Below, piece after piece: positions 23,401-38,400 of a stretch of 64,000 bases of DNA. Every line of letters starts with the position of its first letter. Within the stretch, counting starts at the first letter, position 1. Where the stretch lies: the NCBI GenBank assembly GCA_032622095.1, contig CP136066.1, positions 102,695,319-102,759,318 on the forward strand, read 5' to 3'. The stretch comes from Siphonodentalium dalli (lineage: Eukaryota > Mollusca > Scaphopoda > Gadilida > Siphonodentaliidae). Made by a program: the position numbers and the translations under genes. The notes beneath the pieces are model-generated. The model was given only the letters and a program-made list of their open reading frames with translations, searched no databases and was not told the origin of the DNA.

Positions 23401-26400
23401 AGTTCATCCAGTAAACTATCTATATCTCTGTCTTCTAGAGGCTTCTCGTTTCTTTGAACTTTCTTGCTGTCTTTGGTAGAACCTTTGACTTTCGTTGCTT
23501 TGTCTGCACCAAGTTCATCCAATAGACTGTCGATATCTCTATCTTCTAGCGTTTTACTGCTTATTGTGGCAGAAGCTTTTCTATTCTTCATATGTTTGTG
23601 ATCATGATGTTTCTTTGAAACATCTGACTGTGAACCTAGAGGACTACTGAGACTTTTGTCTGCCTGAGAATCATCTGGTGAATCACCTCTTGTTTTCGTT
23701 TTCCTGCTTCCAGGTTTCTTCAGTGGGTTTATGTCTATGGCTGGACCAACAATTTTGTCAGTGGCAAATTCCTGTAACAGATCATCCAAGCTGGTAGTCA
23801 TTTTGAGTCCGTTCGCCCCAGTTTTCTTTGGCTCCTTAATAGCCGCCCCGACAATTGGGTCCTCCGCAAATTCTTGCAATAAATCATCTAGACTAGTCTT
23901 CATTGTAGGTTTCTTCCCAACTTCATCATCATCGGATAAGCTATCCCAGCTGTTGCTCTGCTTCGATCCATCAAAATTAACATATTTCTCATCCCTACAC
24001 TTTGATGCTGCTACATTTATGTTGTCTTCATCAGAGAATACACTGTCCCAGCTTGACACCTTCTTCGGACATCCGAAGTTGACAGTCTTATCATCCCTCG
24101 GCTTCTTCATGTCGTCATCACTCTCACTGTCCCAACTTATTATTGTTTTCGCTTCTGATATGTTTTTATTTTTCTCTTCCCCACGTTTCTTCTTATCTCT
24201 AGCATCTTTGCTTAAGCTCCTTTTCTCATCTGATGATTTACTGTCGGACTTTAGACGTTCATCTGACCCTTTCTCCGTGATACATTCTTTGTCGTATCTC
24301 ATAAACCATGGTATGTCATCCTCGGATTGTTTGTTTGCTGCAGAAGTCTTTATCTTTGACTGAGTTAGTTCAGTTTCAACGTTTCTAGCAGATTCTTCAT
24401 TTTTCTCTTCCCCGCATTTCTTCTTATCTCGAGCATCTTTGCTTAAGCTCCGTTTTTCATCTGACGATTTACTGTTGGATTTTAGATGTGCATCTGAGCA
24501 TGTCTCCGTGCTACATTCTTCGTCGTCTTTCATAAACCAAGGTATGTCATCCTCGGATTGTTTTTTTGCTGCAGAAATTTTCATCTTGAGCTGAGCTAGT
24601 TCAGCTTCAATGCTTCCAGCAGATTCTTCTTCATGTTTAATCCTCCGTTCTCTAGCTGCTTTTAGATCAAATTTAAATTTAGTAGGAACAGGAGCGCAAT
24701 CGCTGGTAACTTGTTGATTCTCCATGTCGTTTTCTTCTGTTTGCACTGTTAATTCCTTGTCTTGACTGTGTTCCGCTGACATAGTTCTGCCATTTATATC
24801 ATCGGCATCCGCTAGTTGCTTGGGAATAGCCATGTCAGGTACAGCAGTGACGTTAGCCTTTGGGTCCATAGTGCTAAGCCATTCACTATTTCGCTGAAAA
24901 AAATCTTCAGCATCCTACATGGAAGAAAAAAGACATTTTTTTAATTTTAACCTTTTGATGTGCTGGTGCAGCAATAAAGTTACTGTGCCAGTGCATTCTT
25001 TTATATATGCAAGTTTCCCATAGGGGCCTAAGAGAACTGCACTGGCTTACAAGGTCAAGGTAAATATTGTTAGGTCAATGTATTCTCTTATATATTTGAG
25101 GCCCTATGGGAGAATGCAATGGCTCAGGGTTTTCGCAAAATTTCAGGAAGCTCCAGTTAAAAAAGGGTTAATTATTAGTTCATTTTATTTAATACTTCAA
25201 CACTTTGTGCAACACAAAGAACTTCTGCACTAATACAAGGATAGGATAATGACCTTTTTTTTTTTTTTTTAATGAAAACTTGTAAATTTTCTACATTGAG
25301 TATACATACGAAAATGGAGACCGTAACTTTAAACTCCAATATGGATGAACATCTTTACTGATTTTCATCCTAATTTTCAAATTGATCCGAGATTGACATC
25401 TCAGTTGCCAAATGAGTTTGCTGAAACACCTCAAGCCATGAACACCTCATGCTGTGCATGTACCTTACACATTTATATATTTTAATAGCAACCACAACTA
25501 TTACACATGCATCCAGACATGAGTTATCAGCTAATAATATAATTCCATCAATGTCATACTGTTGACGAGCTAGTTTATCTCACCTCAAATATAGGGAACG
25601 GCTTTGTCATTTGCTTCATCCTCGCATCCAGATACTCCGGTGTGTTGAATTGAGCCACCACATTCATGCATGTTTCCAGCTCTGCTAGTCCATAGTCCCT
25701 GTGAATCAACAATATCTGCATCTTAAAGCTCATTGTCCTTCCAATGATATGTCATAAGAAAACTGAGTAATGTTGGTCTAATTTCCTTTGTTTCTTAATA
25801 TATGGATGAATCAGGATGAATAACTAATATTCAACAAAATTAGCATTTTCAAATAGCTGTTTTTTGGCTCAAACTTGTTACATTAAACAGAGAATTTAGA
25901 GGAAACATGATATCATTATATCGTGTATGAATAATTTAAGTTTTACCTGACAATAGGTTCCTTGTGGGGTTTCGTAGCTTCTGACAGGATTTGTTTGATG
26001 ATGCCTTCATGAGCAGTACGCCATTCATTCTTCATTTGACCTGTTTGCTACAAACCAAAACAAAAAGGTGCTAATTGCTATTTACATTTTGGTATCTAAA
26101 CCATGTTTATGACAATGATGATTAAGAATTTAAACCATTTAAACACTGGGTGTGTATGGGAAGCCATATTGATATTTTATAAATAATTGAGCTTAATAAA
26201 AAATCTCTAATTGCGCTTAAGCGCAATAAGAATATTTCTTATTGCACTTAAGCACAATTAGAGATTCCTTATTGCACTTATGCTTATATAAGCTCAATTA
26301 GATTTTCCCTTATCGGGCTTAAGCGCAATTAGGCATCCTTATTGCGCTTAAGCGGAATATTAGATATTCCTTATTGTACTTAAGTGGAATTACATCCTTA

Positions 26401-29400
26401 TTGCACTTAAGCATGATTAATATCTCCCTCATGAGATCTGAAAATAGTAGAATCTGTCAATCTGGATAGGTCTGCATGTGGGCAGTCACCAATAAACTCT
26501 AAACATTGCACTAATGGACTATACCATTTGAATTACAGGGAGTTTATGTAATGTGGCTAATTGCGCTTAAGCTCAATAAGGAAGAGTTTTAATTGCGCTT
26601 AAGCACAATTAGCTCTTATTGTGCTTAAGCGCAATTAGATATTTCCTTATTGCTCTTAAGCCCAATTAGATCTTCCCTTATTCCGCTTAAGCACAATTAG
26701 ATCTTCCTTATTGTGCTTAAGCTCAATTATTATGCCCCCGACTTGAAGTCGGCGGGTATATAGTCGACTTCTCCGTACGTACGTACGTCCGTCCGTCCAT
26801 CCGTACAAACATTTTGCATTATTGTTCAGCAACCGCTGGGCAGATTTAGCTGCTATTTGGTATGGTGATAGAGCAGCATGGGGGAACAGCTACATGCATA
26901 GCGCGGGTTTCGTCCACACATTTTCACCAGAGTTATGGCCCTTTTTTTACTTAGAAAATTCAATTTTTCTCTTGTTTTTTGGGTTTCCAGATGATAGCGT
27001 GAGCTTTGGTGGTACGATTGCAAATCCCGTATTTTTGTGGATCAGTTATATGAAAATACATGTCAAGTGCGAATTTGGGTATGATCTGATTATTTTTGCC
27101 AGAGTTATGGCCCTTTTTTTCAACTTAGAAATCCATCCGTACGTCCGTCCGTACAAACATTTTGCATTATTGTTCAGCAACCGCTTGGCAGATTTAGCTA
27201 TTATTTGGTATGGTGATAGAGCAGCATGGGGGAACAGCTACATGCATAGCGCGGGTTTCGTCCACCCATTTTCACCAGAGTTATGGCCCTTTTTTTACTC
27301 AGAAAATTCAATTTTGTCCGTCCGTACAAACATTTTGCATTATTGTTCAGCAACCGCTGGGCAGATTTAGCTGATATTTGGTATGGTGATAGAGCAGCAT
27401 GGGGGAACAGCTACAAGCATAGCGCGGGTTTCGTCCACCCATTTTCACCAGAGTTATGGCCCTTTTTTACTTAGAAAATTCAATTTTGTCCGTCCGTACA
27501 AACATTTTGCATTATTGTTCAGCAACCGCTGGGCAGATTTAGCTGATATTTGGTATGGTTATACCGTCCATGCTTAATCTGAATTGCTACGGTCGGGGGC
27601 AAATGCCACGCGACAGCGTACCTCTTGTTTATTAAATGTAAATTTGGCTTCCCATAGGTGCGCATATGTAGATAACTTAAAATAACTCAACCCATATGCT
27701 ATAAAATAACTTAACCCATAGTCTATAAATTTTAAATGTTTGCTATACATTTTTGTTTGTTTCTGTTTCTTCTGCAATATTACAGCTCTTGACTTTTGAA
27801 AATTGAACATAATTTTCAAAAATACATATAAAAACATACTAAATGATGCATCTTCGGAACCCATTCATCAGTTAAATATATATAATTTTTGTCACCCAAA
27901 TTCTTTTTTGGTGGACTATTAAAATAGCCGGTGTCCTTCGTCCGTGTAGAAAGTTTTCTGAGTTATTGCCCCTTTCCGTTCGTTTGTCTATCATTCGGAA
28001 AGTTTCCAGACGATAACTTTATTTTGGGTTATCAGATCGAAACCAAATTTAGTGTATGAGTTTATTATCTCAAAATACAGGTCAAGTTCAAATATGGGTT
28101 CAGTCCACCAATTTTTGCCAGAGTTGTGGCCCCTTTTCGACAGAATTTTGTTGTTTTGAGGTTTCTGGATGATAACTTTAGTTTGTGCGATTGGATCTGA
28201 ACCAAATTTTGTATCTGAGGTTATCAGCTCCCAATACAGGTCAGTTTCGATTATGGGTTCGGTCAGCCCATTTTTGCCAGAGTTATGGTCCTTGTCAACT
28301 TAGAATTGCCGATTATTTTGGTTTCTGGATGATAACTCTAGTTTTTGAAATCTGATTGTTTTTTAATTTGGTATGTGGATTAACCACATGAAGATACACG
28401 TCAAGTTAAATTTTGGGTTTGGTCCACCCATTTTTGCTGGAGTTATTGTTCTTAAAGGTACTCAATCCGATCAGACGCTCCTAAATTATGATTTCTTTGG
28501 CTTCGGGAGTTAAAATTATTTGATTCAAGTCGAGGAGAGGAACCCACCCATCAAAGCTCAGAGTGATTAGATATCGATGTTTGAAGTCTGCTATTTCTAT
28601 TGTTTGTGGGCCAGAACTTGCCAGAAGCACGAGGTCAAATGGACGGTCTTGCAGATAAAGATGGATAACTCTAAAATCAAGTGGTAATAACAACATCGAT
28701 ATCTAATCACTCTTTGATGGGTGGGTTGGGTGGGTTCCTCGACTTGAATCAAATATTTGTTTACCCCCAAAGCCATGGAAATATTAAATTAGGAGCGTCT
28801 GATTGGATTGAGTACCTTTAAGAAGTTGGGGTGCAGACAAATAGTATAATGTTTATTGTGTATCAGTATAAACATGTAACTTACCTCCAGAAACACTTCT
28901 TTAGCTGGATTCTTAAACTGTTTGTTGTTATCGCATATCGTTTTACTTGTTGATATCTTATCTGCCATTTTGTCAAGTTTTTTCAGGGTGCTTCTTGGAT
29001 TTTTTTTCAGCATGAGCTTCTTGTGAAGACTTTCCTTTTTAGCCATTCTTGATTTGAGTTTCTGAAGCATATAATTTATTTTATTGCATCAGACAGAGAA
29101 ATTGCCACTAACAATTGGGCCAAAGTTCAATAAAAAATGGTGTTGCCTTGTTGATGTTGATACGTATACATGTAGCTTCCAGATTCACGCACAGAAGATT
29201 CCTATGACACTTCTTTTTGAAGAGGCCAGGCATCACCTACCATGTTTTCTCATGATCAATTAAAACCATTTAATGACGGGAGCTGCGCTAGTGCAGCATT
29301 AAAGATCCTGTGCCAGTGCATTCTCTTATTTATGCAAGTCTGTCATAGGGAATCCTAAGCATCCTTGTGTATATATACAAGAATGCACTGGCTTACAAGG

Positions 29401-32400
29401 TCAAGGTAAATATTGTTAGGCCAATGTATTCTCTTATATAATTTATTCCACACCCATTGGCGTGAGTCACATGTACTCAACTGAATCCCAGCCATTGAAT
29501 ACATATTAGTATATACCTCTAGTGGAATACAAGCCGGAACTATTCTTGTTGACCTTGTCGCCAAGAAAGATGACGTACATTACGTCGATCATCCGCTTCC
29601 GGTGACCCCCCCCCCCATAATTACTGGTTATTTGTCAGACTTAAAATCACAATAAAGGTAGCCAGAGTAACAGTGAAGGTGACATTCATGGATTGAACTT
29701 ATCTGACTGAACGGTGTAGAATAAATACAGAACACAACTTGCATCATAATCTCGAATCTTTTATCGAACTCGTTGCGGACGGCGCAAAGTTATATTTCGC
29801 TCGAGCTACGCTCTCGCGAAATATATCCTTGCGCCATCCGCAGCTCGTTCGATAAAAGAGTCTCGATTAAGATGCGCGTTGTGTTCTGTCTATATATATT
29901 ATGTGAGGCTCCCTATGGCACAGGGTTTTCGCAAAATTTCAGGAAGCTCTAGTCATTGAAGGGTCAATCAACAGCCACATCCCTGGATTTAAAGGCTGAA
30001 ATCCTGAACAATTACTCACACTGAACGAGTGAACATCTTTCCACAAAATTGATCATGTATGATTCAGAGATAAATTGCTAATTTTGATCAAATTCAAATG
30101 TTCTGTCACATTTATAGGGAACATCCCAAACCTCACCTTTTCATTTTTCTTGCATCCTTTCTTGAATTTACAGAATGTTTTCAAAACATTCTTGAATTTC
30201 TTGCCAAAATGCTTCTTCTCTGCATCCAATTGTGATATATATCTGAAGAAAAATTCCCACAACATACAGAGATAGAATATTGAGAACAAATCAATAGAAA
30301 TGGTATTTTTTTTAATTCTTTTTTAATAATTAGTCTGCCTTTGTCAGACAATTTTAGATACCTTACCCGTATATAAATTCACATAGCATTATTTTTCACT
30401 CAGTTTTAAATTTGAACACGTTCAATTTGCACACTCAAAACTGAGAAAAATATTTCCCAATAGCATTTCTGTATCCAATGCCAGTTGCAGTTATTGCTCA
30501 TTCCTGAAATGTAGATATAAAGACCATCGCCATATAGTTTAATATACAGGGAGCAGAAGGCAACTACTATTCATTTAAATCTGAAGTTAGGTAATTCTAC
30601 TACACTTGGTCAAATAATAAATGGCATCTCAATAGTTATGGACATTAACCATCTTGAAATCGGAGTCAAGTAATATCAGCAACAATTGGATCTGCTTCAG
30701 ACTTCACAAAAGTAGCTTTATATGTATTTTACATTGATTAATACACTTTTTATTATTTTAAGTCTGTTCACTCAACTCTTTGAGTGGTACTTTTTTTCTC
30801 TCAGTTCTAAATTTGCGTACCCAACACTGGTCAAATAATAAAAGTGCATGAATTTAAATATGAGTAAGATAACCTCTGTTTCCATGAGATCGAGTGAATC
30901 AAATATTATAGTCAAGCCTGCACATAGTGTGCCTGTCATTTGCAGAATGAGGTCCCAAGAGGATGAATTTACCGGTAATGATGATATCCCACACAGTGGG
31001 CTAGCATCACCAAACTCATCTTCTGGGGACCTCATTCTGCATAGGACTCATCTTCTGGGAAGTATCTAAACTCATAAGTTAAAACATAGTTTTAATTACT
31101 TTTTCCCTTCTGGGAAGTTTCTATATTCCCTAATTTGCAGAAGATAAAATACATAATCAAGGTGACTAATGGGTCAACATCACTGACTTGAACTGGGGAA
31201 CAGCAATCTGATCCCAGGTCTTCCATAGCACTTAAGCCTTAAGCAGAATGAGGTTCCCAGAGAGGCGAGCTAACATAACCAAATTCACCCTTTGGGAACC
31301 TCATTTTGCTTAAGGCTCAACTGCTATGGGAGACCTAGGATCAGATTTAAGTTGGTTATGTTCGCCAATTAGTCTGGTTTCTGCTTCCCGGGATCAAAGT
31401 AAGCATACATGCCAAATTTGAGTCAGATCGGTCAAGCAGTTTGTGAGTCTATAACAGACATACATACACACAGAGAGAAGTTACAAAATATATAATAGAT
31501 ATTTATCACCGTACTTCAATCTCAGAAGTCCAATAAAAGCAAACAATCTATGCCTAAATTTATATAAATTTTTAATAAATATATTTTCAAAAGCTTGGTA
31601 CTAAAACACTCAGACTCTGGTAGCAATGACATTCACCTTCAATATCAGTAAGCCTATGAAACCTAACTCACTTGATCACGTCGTCTGCTTTTTGGCTTTC
31701 AGTAATCGAAATCTGCTTGGCGTCTGCCTCTTTTCCCATTGTGCTCGCCGTGAGATATTTGAGAAATGATTCTTCTACATCAGTGAAAACAGCTGCAAAA
31801 GCAATGATGATTCTTAACTAATTCATCTGTCAATTTTGGCTGTTCAGCTCACGTGAGACGAAGTCTCCGGTGGAGCTACAGTCATCACTCCTCGTCTGTC
31901 CATGCGTACATCTGGGAGTCTGTCCATCCATCTGTCCATCCGTCAACAATTCTATAAACATGTTCTCCAGAACCATGAAACCAAATTCTTAAAGCGTCTT
32001 CGTATCAAGAGCCATCAGGCCTATTCAACTTATATTTGGTATGGGTGACTGGGATTCAGATATGATTCAGAATAGGGTCGGATCCAACGACATTAGTCTT
32101 TCCCTCAATAGTTATTGTTAAAAAATCTTCTCAAGAACCATTTGGCATATTTAGCTTATTAGCTCAACTTACTTTGTAAGTTTGAGCTATTGCCATGGGT
32201 TGGCGTCCGTCGTGCGTGTGTCTGTATGTATGTGTGTCCGTCAACAATTTCTTTGGCGCGGGCTACAGGTCAAACCTTTGGTCTGATCTTTATGAAATTT
32301 GTCATGAATGTTGAAATGTTAATGGGAACGAATCATTTTGGGGTCATTCGGCCAAAAAACATGGCCGCTGACGGCCATCTTGGATTTCAAAATTAAATCC

Positions 32401-35400
32401 ATTGGCGCGGGCTACAGGTCGTACTGTTCGTCTGATCTTCATGAAATTTGTCATGGATGTTAACAATGACATGTAGATGGGAACGAGTCGTTTTGGGGTT
32501 ATTTGGCCAAAAAACATGGCCGCCAGCAGCCATCTTGGATTTTACTCTTTGCATGACTAAATCCTTTGGCACGGGCTACAGGTCGTACCTTTGGTCAGAT
32601 CATTATGAGATTTGTCATGGCTGTTGACATTGACATGTAGATGAGAACGAGTCATTTTGCGGTCGTTCGGCCAAAAAATATGGCCGCCAGCAGCCATCTT
32701 GGATTTTACTCTTTGTATGACTAAATCCTTTCACACAGACTACAGGTTGTATCTTTTGTCGGATCATCATGAAATTTGTGACGGATGTTAACAATGACAT
32801 GTAAATGGGAACGAGTCTTTTTGGGGTCATTCTGCAAAAAAACATGGCTGGCAGCGGCCATCTTGGATTTTACTCTTTGCATAACTAGGCCTTTCAACTT
32901 TCCACATTCCTAATCACTCCATTGACTGTAACACATGAAATTTGTTTATTTCCTTTCCAAGTTGAGCTACAGTATCATTGACACTTTCATAATTGGAGAG
33001 TCCTTGTGTGACTGGGATTCAGATTTGTTCAAATGGGGTCACCGGGTTAAATAGGGGTGCGACCAGGGATATAATTACATAGCTTATAATTATTTAGTAT
33101 AGAGGGTCCTTTTGTTACTTGGGACTGGGACTAAAGATTTGTTAAAATGGGTTCGACCAGTCAAGAAATGACGTTTGGTGCATATGGCCTATGGAGAGTT
33201 GGGATCAAAATTTGTTTGAATGGGGTCCGCCATTAAAAAAGGGGGAGCATGTCAGGTTGGAACTTTTAAGGTATAAGTTGTAAAACTCCAACATGTGCAA
33301 AGAATTTTTACGAACTTGGGAGTGTGTTTGCTTCAGTTGGGAGGGAACCAATCATGTGGGGTGGGGGATCATGTGGATATTATACCCTACTGCTCAACGG
33401 AGACCCTCTAGATAGCTATGTTCCTCATTAGGACTACTTGTTTTAAAGAATTGCTCCAGTCTAGATTTTTTTTACTAGTATCAATCGCCGCTAATCCACT
33501 GAGCATGGTGCCGAAAATATTGTTGTCATAGGCCACCCATAACTGAAGTTATGCCGATTTAATGTTCCATCATGGATTATGCAGTCTGAACAGTTAATGT
33601 TCCCTCATGTGATGTCACAGTAGGGATTAGTAGCAACACGCAGAGTCAAACTTGAAAGGCTGACGCAATTGGCTTTTATCTACTGGTGCACACTGATTGT
33701 TGTCCCCGAACGTTCTTAAAGAAAAGGGGGACTATAGAAACGGGCTCTGTCCGTTCGTCCGTTCATCACACGTTTGAGTACCTTCATGGTGTAATCATCT
33801 CCTACAGTTTTCATCCTAGAGATTTGAAACTTCAGAATATTGTTGCCCATATATTGAAGATGTGCAACATGTATATAGATGACGGAAAAAATGATTTTTT
33901 TTACAGAGTTATTAACCCTTTTCGACTATTTTTTAATTTCTTTAACAAAGCGGCATCGACTTGCCACGTTGTCGGGGGACACTGTGGTCGGCTGACCTTT
34001 TATTATGACTAGAATCCCAGTTGTGATTTTAAGTGTAAAATGTTATACCGCATTGGTAAAATCAATAAATTTCATCAAACTGACTTAGGGCCTCGCCTGA
34101 AGAAAAAAACCGGCAGCCATGATGGATGTCATATCTTGACTGGTAGCTGTCTATACGGCGACTTTTTTGCTTAACAGTTGAGGGATATAATACGGAAGAC
34201 AATGAGTGGGGTGAAGTTGTCCTTGGATTCAGATCCTGTAACTCTTCTATAACAGACTTTACGCCCAGAATCGTGGGCAGGAGTCATCTTGCTTGTATGT
34301 CTTCGGATTAGGTCAAATGGATGCTTTGCATATATGAACATAGTGGGAAGACTTTTCCAGACATGAGGATGTCAAACATGCGTATGTTAAATGATCATAT
34401 CATCACTTTACCTTTCTCTTTCACGGTAAATGATATATCATTTTTGAAGACCGATTAATTGCAGACATAATTAACCACACCCATCTGTTGAGGTCAATGG
34501 CCAGTCTCCACGTGTAAATTCAATGAAAGTCTGTAATAGACGTGTAACGGAAAGGGACTCGGTCCAAAACTGCTTCAACCCAAACGATACCCTGAGCTGT
34601 TGTGGACCGAGAAATCCAATTGATCTAGAAATTTGTTACTATCAGACCATTAGTCGCATATTTTTCCACTGGTGAAACTGTTGGACCAAAATCGCCATTG
34701 ATTTAGAAAATTTTCAACTTTAGCAGGGGGATGGTCAGGAAAAAAACGCCAGGATACAATATTTGAAATTTTTTGTTTTTTAATTTTTGGGACCCACCTC
34801 CCTGGGAATACAAGTTTTTTCCTGTCCTATCTCTGACACCCATCCCTCAAATACAAGTTTTTTTCCAAGGGGACCCATCGCAAAAAAAAAGAAGGATATT
34901 AAAGGCAGCCAAAGGGTGTGAAATATTTTGAATACCATCCGGTTGAAATGCCAATCATGTAAGCTCAAGGAAAAGCACCATAAATCTCATTAAATCACAA
35001 AACACTCATTAAGGGGTTTCCACGCCTGAGCTATGTCAGGAGGTGGAGAGTTAAGATGGACCTATACACAGAAAACTACTTAAGCTATTACACCATATAT
35101 TTATGCTATCTGGTCTTGTTGCAAATTTAAAATCCTAATATACCTAGTTGTCTGACGGGACCAGGACACACTGGTCCATGGTTGGGCTCGAGCCCGATGT
35201 GAGAACATTTTGAAATCTGAACATGAATTGCAAAATCCTCAGTATATCGTAGAATTATTCATGTATTACACTTTTGATTACAAACGTTTAGTTACTTTAT
35301 CGTATGTAGTCCATGAGCTGGTAGGGCCCCTTGTGCCCCCCATAACTTAACTTCTTTGGTATTTTCATGTACCCTAATGTGTATTGTACAGGAAAAATAA

Positions 35401-38400
35401 TGTTAACAGCAAATATTTTGAGCCCTAGTGTACCTACTGGGTCAAAGTTTAACCTTACTTAGTTGCCATTTTTAACTCAACTTTACTTTGTTAAATTATC
35501 AGTTTTTTGACTGGCCACTGGGGAGGGTGACTCATCAACAATTTCCTTTAGCACACAGGCTACAGGTCATATCTGGTCGGATCATTATGAAATTTGTCAT
35601 AGCTGTTGACATTGACATGCAGATGGGAACGAGTCATTTTTGGGTCATTCGGCAGAAAAAAAATGGCCACTGGCAACCATCTTGGATTTCAAAATTCAAT
35701 CCATTAGCACGGGCTACAGGTCATACTGTTTGACTGATCATCGTGAAATTTGTCATGAATTTTTTCATATTGACATGTAGATGGGGTCATTTTGGGGTCA
35801 TTTGCCCATAAAACATGGCCGCTGGCAGCCATCTTGGATTTTACTCTTTGCATGACTAAATCCTTTGGCACGGGCTTCAAGTCGTACATTTGGTGTGTTC
35901 ATTATGAAATTTGTCATGGATGGTTTAGATTGATATGTAGATGGGAAACGAGTCATTTTGGGGTCATTCGGCAAACAAACATGGCCACCAGTGGCTTTCT
36001 TGGATTTCAAAATTCAATCAATTAGCACGTGCTACTGGCCGAACAGTTCGTCTGATCATCATGAAATTTGTCGTGGATGTTAATATTGACATGTAGATGG
36101 GAACGAGTCTTTTTTTGTGTCATTTGGCCATAAAACATGGCTGTCGGCAGCCATCTTGGATTTTTCTCTTTGCATGACTAGATCCTTTGCACACCATACC
36201 ATGCACTTTCCTCATCCGATCATCACCAAACTTCATATTAATCTTGATATCGATCTACTCTATGGGAGCTATCAAATGTTTTTGAAATTCATTGGAAACC
36301 ATAGCCACCAGCGGCGGTCTTGGATTTTATTTTATATATATCTCTTCATGTTGATAATCTAGTATTACTTAGACATTTAAAATTTTCGCATTCCTAATCG
36401 CTCCATTGACATTCCCTTTCGAAGTTGAGCTACAGTTTCATTGACACTTTCGTTTGCGATTATGATGGGGTGGGGGAAACAGTATCCCATATATTGGATA
36501 TCATTTTGATTGGATTTTAACAGGTGATATGTCATCTTGTAGGTATTGGAATAATCAATCCAGCGGTAGCCAAAAATATATGACATGTTCATTGATTACG
36601 TCACCATAGATCAAAAGGTCACGTGACGCCAACGAGAACGCAAATTTAATAGTCTGGACGCTGATTTGGTACCCTATACACCCTACACCACAGGACTTAT
36701 CTTCATCCACTCATTTTCTTCCTTATTATGTCCCTCAACTTTTAAGTAATGTTAACACGAAAAGAAAGACAAGATGGCGTCAACATGGCCGCCGTGTTTT
36801 AAGATGAGGCACTATAAGTCAGTTTGATGCAAATTATAGACAAAAAATCTTCACAAATGTATAGATTGTTGTGAAACTAAGACACAATACTAGGGTTTAG
36901 GGCAAAATTGGAGCCCAAAGTGAAAAATGTGACTATTTTTCACTAATATTTTCTAGATTAGTTTCTATTGTTTGGAATTGCATGGTTGAGAATTGCGACT
37001 GTATTTTGTATGAGCAATGTAAGTGAGGATACCAGTACTTATATATATCCCATCTCAATGGAAACAAAGTTGTCACTTTGACTCAAAATGACCACCAAGA
37101 TGGCGCTAAATTATGGAAAAAAGTAGATGTATTCCCCCAGCGCGCCTTGAAATTACTTACATGTTGTGGTTGATAGATAAAATCGACTTATATACCTTCT
37201 ATACATCGAATACTAACATTGCTGATGCACCTTGGTTAATAGTTACTATTTTTATTGGATTTTTTTTCTCTCACAAACATGATAAAAATCGGCAAAAATG
37301 TACTTTTCAGGTTTGAACAATTTTTTCAAATATATTTTTACTATCTTTGGCAATAAAGGTGTTTATTGTTTTGAACTGTCTTAAATGTGTCACACTGAGG
37401 TGGTTTTAGACAAAATTACTCAAGATGGCTTGCAAAATGGCAACCAAATTTGGTAAAATGCACATATATCCTGAACATTATACTCTGCTGTTCTGAAAAG
37501 GTAGCAAATTATGACTCACTTATTAACATGTTGCTTTATCAACTAGCAACTCAATGACAACTATGTTCTGATTGTTCCAGTACCTTATGAGGCATGGCAA
37601 ATTCCTATCAAAGGATGCAGTGTGGAATTTTGCTGAAAACTTCATTTGGTATTCTGGTCATGTTTTTGAAAGGAAATGGGCCGAAAATTTTAAATGGAAC
37701 TGAGAGGGACCATACTATGTGGCCACTCTGGCCCATTAACATCAAACTTGATAAACTTTATACAGGGTGGATCAGGGTGGATATCAAGATTCATAGTGTA
37801 TATACAGCCATAATTGAGGTGAATAGGTCTACAGGGAGTTAATGTATGATTATGAATGATGTGAATGTGTATACAAGGAGTTACTATATGGTCATAGTTT
37901 GGGGTGTCCATGGTGGGTTATATAGGTATACAAGTAGTGGCTGTTTGGTCATGTGTGAGGCAAGCCTTGAAATAGGGTGTCTGTCATTTGCAGAATGAGG
38001 TCCCCAGAGGGTGAATTTGGTGATGCTAGCCCGCTATGCGGGGTAGCATCACTAAATTCACCCTCTGGGGACCTCATTCTGCAAATGACAGACACCATAT
38101 TTCAAGGCTTGGTGTGAGGTGAATATGTATGCAGGGATTGACTGTATGATTATGTGTTGGCATAGTGATATACCCGATGTGGCCATATGGTCATTGATGT
38201 TGTGTATGGGTATAACGAGAGTATGGTCATCTGTGTGTTGTTTATGTATATATGGAGTGACTGTATGCATGGTCATGGGTGAGATATAGAGGTGTACCTT
38301 GGTGGCTGTATTGTCACAGATGGATGTATATGTATACATGTGGTGGCTATATGATCATATGTTGGGGTGTATGGATAAATAAATAGGGAGTGGTTGTATG

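Noticed and set aside
26822-27577. 182-codon plus-strand frame with NRWADLAAIWYGDRAAWGN repeats
   Set aside because: The frame follows the tandem DNA repeat of a non-autonomous TIR element, with no conserved domain.
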